Under the pieces are notes generated by a model, which made no database searches, was not told where the DNA came from, and saw only the letters and a program-made list of their open reading frames with translations. Shown here piece after piece: positions 1-11,691 of a stretch of 64,000 nucleotides of DNA. The stretch spans positions 14,177,804-14,241,803 of the forward strand of contig CP034986.1 in assembly GCA_004026145.2 (NCBI GenBank). The letters are read 5' to 3'. The position numbers were made by a program, and so were the translations under genes. The number at the start of each line of letters is the position of its first letter. Position 1 is the stretch's first letter. Origin of the DNA: Takifugu bimaculatus (Eukaryota; Chordata; Actinopteri; Tetraodontiformes; Tetraodontidae).

Positions 1-769
1 TTTCCTGCTTCCTTTTCTTCTCATTGGTCCTGTGGCTAACAATTAGGAGCTGAAGGCAAGAGACATGCCAGTACTATGAAAACCATCATCTGAATGTTCC
101 CTTTTCTGATTTTCTGAAACAAACAAGAAGCTGTCTCCACTGTAAAGTCTCTTCTTTAATCACAGTAGCATGACCTAAAAAGCAGTGGGATCGTCACCAG
201 ATTTCGTCACACCTCCACTTACCACCCTCGCACCCATTGTAGGGATGGAGGCTTCTTATCTCTCACCTCCAAAGCTCTTTTACCTGAAATCCTTTTCCAT
301 TCTTCCCACATCTGTCAGTTTGCCTGGTTTTGCAAGGCGAGCCTGCTCCCTTTCAATCCCTGCCATGTTTTGAATCCATTCACCTCTTTTTTTCCACCCT
401 CGCAACACTTCCATAGCGCCTCAGCCCTCCTCCCACCGTGTCGGTACTCCCCTCACTGTTAGCTCCACACTGAGTGGGCTGGCAGGAGAGAAGACACAGG
501 CAGCAGGGGGTGGGCTGGCCCTGCCAGAGAATCCTGCCACCCTGCTGAGTCACTGGCATCAGGGCTCTGCTGTGGAGTGTGCTTATACCCTTCTGGGAGG
601 ACGTTGCGGAGGAGGGGAAGGAGCGGCCCTCGGGGTCAACGTGGCACTCACCATATGGAGGACACGGTCACACTTGTCATCACCAGGAAAACAAACCCAC
701 GCCACAAGTGCTGGTTTTACATCTGTGACCCACCTCCAAACACACCCTGGTTTGTGTCTGTTTGTGTAC

Positions 770-777
<8 letters not shown>
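1..777. other. Unique non-coding sequence
   Basis: No exon, promoter or mobile element could be recognised. The stretch has pyrimidine-rich patches around 380-440 and a GC-richer patch around 470-650. The open frames that run through 572-1089 on both strands are carried by the GT array that follows and encode mostly alternating Cys-Val or His-Thr, so they are not genes. Confidence 0.6.

Positions 778-826
<49 letters not shown>
778..826. repeat. (GT)n microsatellite, about 49 bp
   Basis: An uninterrupted GT dinucleotide run of about 24 units. It follows a short alternating purine-pyrimidine stretch (tacgtgcgcac), so the whole block could adopt Z-DNA. Likely polymorphic in length. Confidence 0.97.
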
Positions 827-827
<1 letters not shown>

Positions 828-3480
828 CATGTGTACCTGTGCAGATGAAGAACTTGGACTCTCCAACGCTCAACTCAACTTTGTTCAAGGATATGGACAC
901 CTGCAGGGTGGCTGCCATGGAGAGAAAGAGAGAGAAAGCAAAAGAGAGAGATTTATTATTGTAGTCTTAATAGAAACCACAAAAGACTTCCAACAAAGGA
1001 GGGACAAAATAATGGAAAATTGCTTTCAAAATTCTCCTCCTTTGTTAGATGTGCAATTTGTCTCTTTCTTTGCTCAGATCTTTATTTAACCGAACAAAAT
1101 TTGACAGAATGTGTCACCAATTACATTGTCTATATGATTAAAAGGCATCTAAAAAATAAGAATGAACATCCCTCAACAAGAATGTGTTTATCTCCAGCTT
1201 TGCAAATTTTGAAAAGACTCTTTGACTCTTCAGCATAGGTAAATGCAGAAAAGGAACGAGAACACTTCCATTGACCTGAACTGCACAATACAACCTAAAT
1301 AAAACTTACTCTGTACCAAAAATGTGCACAATCAGGGCACAATCAAAGGCCATTTCACTGTGTGGCGCTATTGTGTGTCTCGATGTAATGCCACATAATG
1401 GGAGCTGTGGGGGAAATTTTCAAAAACTGAAGCAGTGCACGAACAAGAAATAAAGGCGAGTACGAGCTGGGCATGAACAATGGGGGCTGAAGCCTTTGAG
1501 TGGGAGAGCAGCGGGGGACGCACTTGTAAAGACGAACAGAAGAGCCAAGTTGGAGGGCTGAGAATTGCTTTGCACGGCACATGTGATCAATAACGATTGG
1601 TTACTAAGTGAAATAAGGGTCATCTTTAGGCCAGAGGCTCCTGACACTGCGACTGTCTCACAGCTGAGCTGAGTGAACGCTTCCTCGCAGGCTCACGCAG
1701 TTATGTAATGAACACGTAAAGGGTGTTAATTCCTCCTATAATAAAGAAAACTGGGGCTGACGGTGAGTGTCAGTCATTGAGAAAAAAATGCTTATCATTT
1801 TTTTGCTTTCCAGACTGCAGCTATTAGCCCGAGCACATTGCTGTCGTGACCCGAACCGGCCTATAGATGGCAGTAGAGGGACACTGCCCTGGTTGCCTCA
1901 GAAGGTAACAAGATAAGGTTAAGACGCAACGTGATCAATGCACTTGATCATTTCTTGCTGCTTCTTAGGGCATAAATCAGTTACCAGAGGAGACTGAGAA
2001 TCAGCGGTGCAAACAGTAAGAGGATCCATTTGATCACACGTGTGCAGCATCAAAATATGTTTAAAATATATACGGCTCTGGATGCACACAGTCAAATGCT
2101 CCAAAACAAGATACAAGCTGCCAGACAGCCAGTTGTTTCAGGGGGAATCAAATCTTAATCATTCTAAAGTGCCATTATATTTAACTGACACAAATTATAT
2201 AGTGCAGTTTAATTATAGTTTTATACTTGTGTTTGGCCTTTGCTTGTTTTCTATGTGTACATCATCAACAAACAGCCTTTTGTTTGGGAATTATTTTCAG
2301 AATAAGATTTAGTCAGAACTCAGAAATGTGTGTATTGATTTGACTAATGTGCTGTCAATCATTACCGGTAATTATATCAGTTCGTGGCATGTACTTAACC
2401 TGCCTCTGACCTAAGGCAGATTCCAAACAGCTCTTTCTTTAATAGCTTTCACTTATTAATTGATTGTGGCCTATTCAAGTTCTGTGTGATTGACTGTGTA
2501 ATGAGTTGCTAACAAAACCCAGCAGGCAAAAGAAAAAGAACTTCAGCTCCCCCTCCCCCCTCTCCTGTGCTGTTACTGTAAAGACTTATAATGGGAGGCA
2601 GGTTCCTCACAGAAAATAATAAAGGATGATCTTTTAGTAAAAATACTGACTGGATCTGAAATATGACATTATAATTTGCTTGTTTAACACAGACTCGCCT
2701 GGTTTCATTTGAGGAAAAGAGATTTTCAACCACGATGTGATAATGGTCACCAGTTTAAAAGGCAAACGGTAGCACCTGCCATGACTGCTGCATCCTGTCC
2801 ATTCAGTCACCTTGATGTAATGTCATGATTTTTTGATGAACTGTTTGTATGATAACAATTAACTGCATGCGCTGACAGAGGTCATGAACAGATGTTTTAA
2901 AACCCTTAAAAACTTGTCATAAAAGGCCGTACAGTCATCTTTTCTCAACCCTGTCATGTTCAACAGCAGTACAGAGTCACTTCCAGCCAAACATCTCCCA
3001 TATGAGACCGGCCTAATGACTACCTGCTTGGCACCAAGAGGCAATGTCAAGCAGTTGGAGCATTTAGCTGCAAAATTGCCAGATGTTGCCCCGAGGAATT
3101 GCTGAACACCAAAAACCAAGCTAAGAGAAAGGGGTGGACAAATTCTAAAACTGCGGCCATTGTGGTCAGTGGAGGATGTGCCAACCGAGCTGTGCTGGTG
3201 AAAAGCAAGCCCAGTGCAAACCGGGCATGAAGAGCGCCAGCAGCTAAGTCGCTGTAACTAAACCCGTGTCAGACTAAAGGGCAGCGAAAAGCACTGTTGC
3301 ATTCAGCAGCAGGCAAAATTCAATGTTTGAGAGAGCTGAGTAATCCTGTTCTTCATAAAAAAAAACCAAAGCCAAATAAATGCAGCACAATAAGTGTGCT
3401 CTGTCTGTTTCTTCATGACAGAATACTTTTAGCTGGGACCAAAGACACTAATCAATTATTTTATTATTAAGTATTTAATG
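827..3480. other. Unique AT-rich non-coding sequence
   Basis: About 2.6 kb in which I see no gene, RNA or recognisable transposon. Purine-rich tracts (about 915-955) and AT-rich tracts (about 2160-2320) are present. All open frames are under 100 codons, unrelated to known domains by eye, and lack convincing splice contexts. Confidence 0.55.
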
Positions 3481-3790
3481 GAGGTGGGGTGGTGGTAGCT
3501 CAATCTGTAGGGGACTGGGCTGAGAAGCAGAGGGTTCAGTTCAAGACCCAGTGCGGACAATACTTGGAAGGTCTTCTGGTACCAAGGAGAGGTACCAGGA
3601 CACCTCTCAGACTACTGCCCATTTACCCTTGAGCAAGGTACCAAACCCCCAAATGCTCACATAGGGCCCTGTGATGAGCAGGAGACCCTGTCCAGGGGGG
3701 AGGACCCTGCCTTCACTCATATGCAGCTGGAATAGGCTCCAGCACCCTCCTCATGACTCCAAGAGGGATAGAACGGTCAAGAAAACATCA
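3481..3790 (+). mobile_element. tRNA-derived SINE with L2-like 3' tail (V-SINE-like)
   Basis: A short interspersed element in the plus orientation, transcribed in life by RNA polymerase III and mobilised by a partner LINE. The head has an A box (tagctcaatctg, 3496-3507) and a B-box-like motif (agttcaagacc, 3538-3548) at tRNA-like spacing. The middle carries a segment conserved among fish SINEs (cccttgagcaaggtacc, 3626-3642), which I believe matches the V-SINE core. The 3' part, from about 3665, ends with an L2-like tail (gctggaataggctccagcac, 3726-3745). The body is near full length but has many substitutions, so it is an old copy. Clear target-site duplications were not found; taagtatt occurs at 3468 and again at 3822 but is not conclusive. 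A second, truncated copy of the same family lies on the minus strand at 44677-44894. The family name is from memory and unchecked. Confidence 0.85.
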
Positions 3791-6700
3791 CTTATCTAGG
3801 TCCCTTAACTCATTTAATTGCTAAGTATTGAGATAAATAATAATTAGAAAACCTTCTGGCTGTTCATTGCAACTTTTTAAAGGTATTAAACCAAGAAATT
3901 GTCTAAAAACACTTAAGAACATTTATTTAAAAAGTCCAACAACTGATGAACTTGAAACTTTAGATTTTTCTTTGGAATTTGTATGCAGATTGGAAAAAGC
4001 TCCACAAAAATGACTCAAGTATAACCCAGCAAAGGCAACTTGGATGACAACAGTCATTTAAAGAGATTGGGATGAATTACTGAAAGTGTTGCCTTTGGCA
4101 GACAAAAATGAGGATGTTCAAACAGACAATCCTTCAAAACTGAAGTTTGAATCAGCTCCTCTTCATGAAAAGCAGGAGCCAACGTGATCAATCAAAACAG
4201 TTGCTACAGGTTTAAAAGTAGCAACTGGAGAGGCTATCAAAGTGTGCCTGTGTTGAGAGATTTCCTAAATAACTACCACTAACTTCTGCCAGCTTGGGGA
4301 ACTTTACCCAGCACTGTAACAGTGAGCTGTGAAAGGCACCAGGACTGAATGGACTTACCGGTAATCATTTTTTAAAAATTGTCATAATTAAATAAATAAA
4401 GTATAGTGAGCGTGAAAAATAATACACCTTTCATATTTAGATTGGTGCCCTGCAAAGCTCACTTGCACTATTCATACTGCCAGCAGGAAGGACTTTGTAC
4501 AGTGGGAGAGAAGAAAAGATTTCTAGCACTAAGGAGGCACATCAGCCATTGTGGAGCTGAAACACGAACAGACGTTGTTCTGCCCATTCGCCATCCTCAG
4601 GTAAGAGCGGAACAAATGAAATAACCGTGTACACTCTGCCTTCCCACGGTGAAAAAGGGACCAGCCGAAGGCAAAGTGAGGCAGGACTGAGACAGCAGGC
4701 TGGCTCTTTGCTCGCTGAAGGTCTTTCAGGGAAGAAGGGGTTCAAACTTGATTTTCTTTATCCACTTTCAGAGAACTAATGACCAGACGATAGAGGTGCG
4801 ACTGGTATTCAACCCATTATCAATGCAGCTGGCAGCAGCTGTGTTCTAGAACCTGTGATCATAATGCCACTTTTAAGGCTCATGTTTGTAAAGGTTGGCA
4901 ATGAAACCTGTGCTTTCAAAGGGACGCTGTGTGTTGACAGATGGCTAGTTAGTTCATCAGTATTCATAGCAACTGGGAAAATGTCATTCCACCGAACGTG
5001 TCTGACAATCTTTTAATAGATAATAATTGGTTCCTTAAGAACAGATGAAAAGCACCCAACCCCGAAGCATCAGGTTGATTTAAATGTTGTCGTTAACACT
5101 CGTGATTTGCCTCTCACCAACTTTGGATTGACAGGAAACTGTTGTGAAGTTTGTCCATGTGTGTCCCCTGTCTGATTGTCCCTGGTCCTATTTATCTGTC
5201 TGACTGCATAACAAGGCTGCTTTCATGCTGCTGAGGAGCTTCTACTCAGCCAACCATATCCAATCGGCCCGGCATACTGTATCGGTCCACGTGCACAGTC
5301 TCAGGCGCAACCCACAGCTACCTATTCTCTTCCTTCTCTCGCCCGCACACCTTCTCTCTATCTCTGCTTTTCACTCGCCAACTGCTTTGTGATTTATGTC
5401 GCCTTTCTTAAGCCTCTTAGCTCAGGCCATGATGGACCTCTCTCTGTGCATAAAATCATAGAACTCCACTCATGCACATGCAAACAGCCCAGTGCAAATA
5501 CCCAGATGTTTACTTTTAGACAAAGTGGGGAATATTTTGCGAAATATATGTGCATTTAATGCAAACACACTGTACATTTGATAGATATGTGCATTCTGTT
5601 TGGAGTTGTCAGATGTGCAGCGTTCTAAAAAATGACTTTAGCTGATATACGTTCCGTCAGAATAATCTAAAGCGTATGTCAAAGCTGCTTTTTCTATCCT
5701 TTTGTTTCTGTAAATTCAATTCAATTTGTCTGTGCTGCATTTATTGGACCTAGAAATATGTCAAAGCAAATGCAGATAAGAACCAAGTGTGAAGAGAATG
5801 TGAATCGTTAGCCGAACATTATAGCAACAGAAATACTATAGGAAAGTATATATGACATCGGTAGGTTATCCTACATCGCTTGGCAGATGCTTGAAATGTA
5901 TTAAATGTATCTGGCAAGATGTCGGACAGTGGGAGGGATATTCCCAATGGGACATTGTTGACCACAAACCCTGTTGAAAGCCAGACAACTGAGAATGTGT
6001 CAGAGGACAGATTCGTTGCCAGGAGGGAAAAGCCAAGATACCTAAATGAAAGGCAATCATCAACCTTTACAGATATGAGGGGGGGTAACAGCCAGCTCTT
6101 TATTTCCATCATACAATCTGTTCTTCCACATACCACAGGTTATGGAAAAGGCAGGGGAACCGTTTTCCAAAGAAGGTTCTGCTGTGCAGCAGAGAAACAG
6201 AAGGTAGCAAACCTGCAGGTTCATGCTCACGCTGCCTCCAGCCTGAACTGGGAGCCTTTACCACTACAATGATTTCTATCCCAGAAATGGGATCGTCACG
6301 CTGAGGCTGAATAAATCCCTTTTGCATAGATATTTATGGAAATGTGTTTTTTTAAAAAAAGGGACGGGTAAGCATAGGTGGAAGATAATGCCTTTACCAA
6401 CGCTGCCTGTTTGAAAATAATTGGAAATTAAAGCGACACCATAACATTTCTTGGATGTTCTTTCATTCTAATTCTCTCTGCACTTCAGGCTCGTCTGTGT
6501 AATCTCACCGTCTTTGCCTCCCTCACCCCACCACTTCTGTTTTTCAACTTTTTCCCTTTTAAACCTCTCTGCCCTCCCTCTTTCCTCCGACTGCAACATG
6601 TTTCTGCATATGGCAACATCAGCACAGAGCTGGGAGAAGTCCGGGGTTGCAATAAATCCAGGTATGCCACTCAGACAGGATGATAGTTGCTTCCCGCCGC

Positions 6701-9700
6701 CCTTCCTGCCTTCTACTGCACACATCCTTTTCCTCCTCGGGACTCAGCAGAACTAAGATGTGCAAATTAAAAAACAATCTGCTTCCTGATATGGTTGAAG
6801 AGAGAACAGTCAGTTATTGGACTTTTCCCTTCACATACTTGCAGAAAGAATTAACAGTGCACGACTGAAAGGGTTTATTCAGCTCCGTCTGTCCATGTTG
6901 CCTGACTCCATGTCCTGTTTGAACGTTAACGTTGTGTGGATCAGGTGTAGCTGGAAACAGGATAAGTGGAGCTGTGATGATAACGTTAATGAGTTGCCTG
7001 AGCTGCTCTACTTCCAACGACAGATGCGGTTTCTTATTATGAAGGTTGTCTAATCCGGGTCGAATAACTGTCATAATAAAGACCATTTAAATGCCAATAT
7101 TTTTTTTTCCCCCCTTGGATTAAAGGCAAGATGATTTAATTCAATAAAAAGGAGTCTAAATCTGTCCTTTTTGTATCTGTTGGAAACATCTCCCGTGTGA
7201 CCTTTGAATTTTAAAACGGGGTGTTGTAGGTCAGCCAAATGCAGGGAATTTCAAAGTGATTTCAAAGGTCATCAGCATACATGGAATCAAAGGTTCAAAT
7301 CATCCTGGCATCTTGGACAAACAGGACAATGATGTTATTAACACGCAGGTTTAAAGGCCCTGTTGGCCTTTAATTATAATGTTTTCTGCACACACACACT
7401 CACACACATATGCACAAAAAATAATCTGTATGTATTGATCCTTCTTTCATTAGGCTATTTGAACTCAGGTGATTATTTCCAGAGTGATTTGGGGTCTTCT
7501 GCCTCTACAGAGGAGGAGAAGGAGGAGGCTCAATTTCACTGCACGATTTCCAACATTCGTGAGACAAGCAATATAACGTGAAATATCAAGCTCACAAGAC
7601 GAATAATCCCGAGTTCACCCTGAATGGGAGCTCGTTATAACAAATCTACTTCAGTAACATGCTTTATTTGCTTTTCTTTAAGGGACTAAGAGTTTGTCTG
7701 TCACATAAACCACAACAGGCTGGAACCAGAAAATGGTGGCACCACAGAACAGTGGCACTCAACACTCTTGTATTTTCCATTTCTGCACTTGCATGAAACT
7801 TTTGGTTTCCACAGTTCAGATGCAAGTGTTTGTAGAACAGTCAGACAACAGCTCAAGCATAAACCCTCAGCAGACAGTAAAGATTTGCAATTCTGCTGTC
7901 GCCCAGCACAGCATTCTTTCATCCCCAGCCGTCTGTGCTTTGAACGGAGCGTTATTTGGTCTCAGCTGGCTAGTCAGATTCACTTTTGACAATATGCAAT
8001 TCTGCCAGTAAGGTTGACCCAAAACAACAGCTCCCAAAAAGCAATTTCCACATACACTGTACAGAAATCAAAAATCTCTATTGGAAGAATAACACAAAAA
8101 TCACATTTTCTACATCTGATACAATGTTTGCTCAAACAGCCAAGCACCAAACACTTTGAGAGATCACCTGTGTTGGTTGCTTCCTTTTGGATTTTTGTTA
8201 TTTTTTTCTATTTCACACACATTTTTTATTTCACACAAGCTGCAGCCTTTGCAAAGGCTGGTGTTATTGTCCATAGCAAAGTGATCATTGCTGCAGGGAC
8301 TGAAATGGCACGGTGGTGGGCCGATCATCCCCCGGCCGCATGCCGTCTGTGGCTGCGACACGGCCATTAACTCAGGCCCACGGTTTAATTCGGTCACAAA
8401 GGAGAGGTCAGTGGCTCCTGCCAGATTTGAGAGAGATGTTTGGAGAGGCTTCTGTGGGGGGCAGCAAGGTGAGGCAGAAATGTCCTCTTCCAACCTCTCT
8501 CCAACGTAATTGAAAGGGCTAAGGTCACCATTTTTGCTCATTTGAGGGATACATCCACAGACTCTGCTGGCTCCTTGACAGATTTGGAGAATATGAAACG
8601 GTTGTGATTTTAATTCCCTTAAGACTTGGACTTCATACCACTCAAGAGGCAAAGTATATGTCGAGAAATGTGGTTTTATTTGAAAACTGCCAATTAATCC
8701 ACTGATCCAGCAACAAATCTTCCTCTAGAGCTTTGGTTTTAATGAAGAATCAGGGGAATAATTGGGGTATTACCATGGACAGATCATGGGGGAAAAAAGT
8801 CACTTTGCACTAATGTTGTTACTTTGTCTGATGTCAAGATCAGGGCTTCAAAGCGTCCACCTGTATTATTCACTTTTCAGCCTGTCCATTTCCCACATGC
8901 TTGCACCCCTTTGTATTTCCATTCCTCTTTGCATTCATCACCCCTAATTTCACTCAAGTCAGAGCCTTTCATCGCTTCATTCACTTGCTTCATTGTGCAA
9001 CGCATTGCCTTTTCACCTTTTCTGATTCCTTGTGGATATGATGTGTGTGTGTGCACGCTCGCGTGTGTGCTCACTCTGACAGTTCTGGGCCTGTCCACAT
9101 AGAGCTCCTGACAGAAGCTGCCACCAACTGTCAGTGAGGGCTGGCCAATCAGGAGTTTCTGATGCCAGCACCAGAGAGACCACTGAGTCAAATCATGCCA
9201 GGGTAAATATTACTCAAACTTTCACTTGTTCCCTTGTAAATAAACCCCTCCAAAACTCTTCTGCAGTTTTTCCAGGATCAAGGGGCAGAATCAGACTATT
9301 TAATAGGGACTGGCTCATTTGTTACCCAGCCCACAACACATGTTGAATTAACAGTCTCCATTATGGAGTTTTGAAGCATCATGGGAACTTTCTATACATT
9401 ACTCATTTGCTTTGCTTTTGTCTTTTAGACTAAATCAATACGCACATCGTTAATATTTAATCAAGGCACGGTCATGAAAACAAAAGGTGAGTCCATGCAC
9501 TTATTTTGGTGCCTTGACAAATGCAGCATTTGGTCCAAACCTTTACACATAGGTTCCTCCATAACAGTAAAAACATTAAACAGATTTTGCAGAGGACAAA
9601 CAAAAAATATGCCACATTAATGCCTAAAAGGAAACACAAAGCTTGATATAAAATCGTGGGTAACTACTGTTTTGGTGTATTAAATCCCAACAAAAATGTC

Positions 9701-9762
9701 ACAATGTGATCAAGAACAAATGTAACTGCAAACTATTTCACAGATTTACTGATCTTGGAAGA
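3791..9762. other. Unique non-coding sequence, about 6 kb
   Basis: No gene or transposon recognised. Small features are a short CA/CACT run at about 7388-7408 and pyrimidine-rich tracts around 5320-5370 and 6500-6600. A GC-richer block at about 8280-8500 stands out from its AT-rich surroundings and gives overlapping open frames on both strands, including 162 codons on the minus strand at 8164-8652. No domain is visible in it and there is no support for a coding exon. Confidence 0.5.
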
Positions 9763-9780
9763 CATATATATATATATATA
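9763..9780. repeat. (AT)n tract
   Basis: Nine AT units in a short alternating run, followed closely by a second AT-rich patch. Simple sequence with no other signal. Confidence 0.9.
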
Positions 9781-9918
9781 CAAATATATCTAATTTACAG
9801 CACTGTCATGCTGTCCTAGACGCCTTGACGCTGCCCTTGTTAGCAAGAGGCTTTTGCACACAATTATAGATGTAATGCCTAACAGGTTAATAAATACTGA
9901 TGCTTTCTGATTCCCGGA

Positions 9919-9921
<3 letters not shown>

Positions 9922-9963
<42 letters not shown>
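9922..9963. repeat. (CA)n microsatellite, about 42 bp
   Basis: An uninterrupted CA run of about 21 units. It is the same motif as the GT arrays at 778, 11639 and 26155 in the opposite orientation. Confidence 0.97.
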
Positions 9964-9965
<2 letters not shown>

Positions 9966-11638
9966 ATAAATGAAAATAAAATAAAATGTTGGCTCTTAAG
10001 ACCTTTAGCAGGTTATGATGACGGGTCTATTATATTAATGAATAATTTACAACCACGATGAAAAATGTTCCCAGGACTGTGGGGAATTTTCAATGCACCA
10101 TAAATCTGTTGAGCGTCGGGATTCTCCGACTTTGCAGAGCGCTTTGAAAGTGTTAATAAAGACTGTTTATTGATCAGCTGTTTTTTTTCTCAAAGCTTGT
10201 CTGGTCTCTATCTGAAGCTTGACATTTTTTGACATTGACGTTTGACATTGCTAAGAAGCACAGCCAACATGAGAAGCACAGGAAGAACACCGATCTGCTG
10301 CTCAACAACAGCACATTTGATGCTGGCAGTGATGGAAGTCAAAACATATCATCCCTGAGAAGTAGACAAAGAAGAGATATTCTATGCTCAGCATCCCACT
10401 CCTGTGCAGGGGAGTTTACATGATTATTGGCAATAACCAGGGGATCGTCTTCTCCTGTGCTGCTAAAATAAAGTCATTTTCCAGTGTGATGCTGCATCTT
10501 TAAAGAGAAGATTTAGTTCAAAGTGAAAAAGCTGCAGATGTCAGGAGCTCTGACATGTGGTGATAGATGATGGGAGAGGAGCAGCCCTTGGATTTTTTGG
10601 CAATTAATGGAGGTAACAATCACAGCAAGGTGGCAGCAAAGTGTGCACCTACATACAGTCCTGGCTCAGCTCTTCAGGCTGTTTAATTAAGACGGTCTAG
10701 AACGAGTACGTGGATTTTGGCTGAGATTAGGACAGGCAAACAAATCAATACATGGAGTGAAGCAGTCCTGCAAAGTCACATCCTCGGAAACAGTGCATGC
10801 AGTCACATCTAACATGCACAATACTGCTATATATGCTTACAGTCCACAATCAATGACTTTGTACACACCCAGATGAAAGTCACATCTATGAACACAATAC
10901 ACCAATCTGAGTGTCCCTGAGTTGGATAATTGCTGCCGCTGTATCTCGGTAGACAGCATATCCCACAGCTTTAGAATTAGCATATTCATTTTTTAAACAG
11001 GGGAGCAGCTGGCTAATTGGCAAATGAACCGCTTTCAGAGATCCTCACATGAGAAGCAGAATTTGATTAAATTGAATCTGGGGAAAATATCAAAAGAGAA
11101 GGAATACAGATGAGCATGTGCTGGGATAAATAATGTAAAAAGCCAAGTTTTGGAACATGCTTCTAATGACAGTCCATGTCTCATCGCTGCAGCTGCACCA
11201 ACTTTGCCATGTTTGCAAATAATGTGGTTACAAGAAAACTGGCGAACAAGTGAGGGAGGGATGACCTGGGCCAACGGGGTCATGTCAGGCTGTAAATCTG
11301 TGTGCGTGTGTATCTGTGTTCAGCGGGGAGGGGGGGAGGGGGGGGTCATAGCCGCTCATAAAAAGGCCCCGGTGGCATCCTGTCTCCACTCATTCGAGTT
11401 AATGACACACACTTTGGGTTCATATATCAGGGACAGTTTGATCCTGGTCAAGGATATTAAGCTTGATGGCTCCCTGGATTCACTGATCTCTGGTCCATTT
11501 GCCGTCGACACCCCAGGGTGCATTTCATAGGTGTACCCATCTGATCACCAACAGGAAATGACTCTTAAATGCAGGGGGAAATGTCAGCACAAACCGGTTT
11601 GAATATTTTTAGTCTTTAGTCACAAGCATGGGTAACGA
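9964..11638. other. Unique non-coding sequence with a G-rich patch
   Basis: No gene seen. About 10920-11040 combines an attagcatattcat stretch (octamer/homeodomain-like) with ctaattgg, a motif mix seen in developmental enhancers, but this is only suggestive. A G-rich patch at about 11324-11345 (runs of four, seven and eight G) could form a G-quadruplex on the plus strand. The small open frame crossing it (11150-11530) is not convincing. Confidence 0.45.
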
Positions 11639-11691
11639 GTGTGTGTGTGTGTGTGTGTGTGTGAGTGTGTGTGCTTGTGCGTGTGAGTGTT
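11639..11691. repeat. Interrupted (GT)n microsatellite
   Basis: A GT array of about 53 bp broken by GAGT, GCTT and GCGT interruptions in its second half, which suggests an older and more stable array than the perfect runs at 778 and 26155. Confidence 0.95.

Noticed and set aside
572..1089. Overlapping open frames rich in Cys-Val or His-Thr
   Set aside because: They are translations of the (GT)n microsatellite at 778-826.
3496..3548. Possible tRNA gene from A and B boxes
   Set aside because: The cloverleaf stems do not pair well and the sequence continues into a SINE core and L2-like tail, so it is a SINE head.
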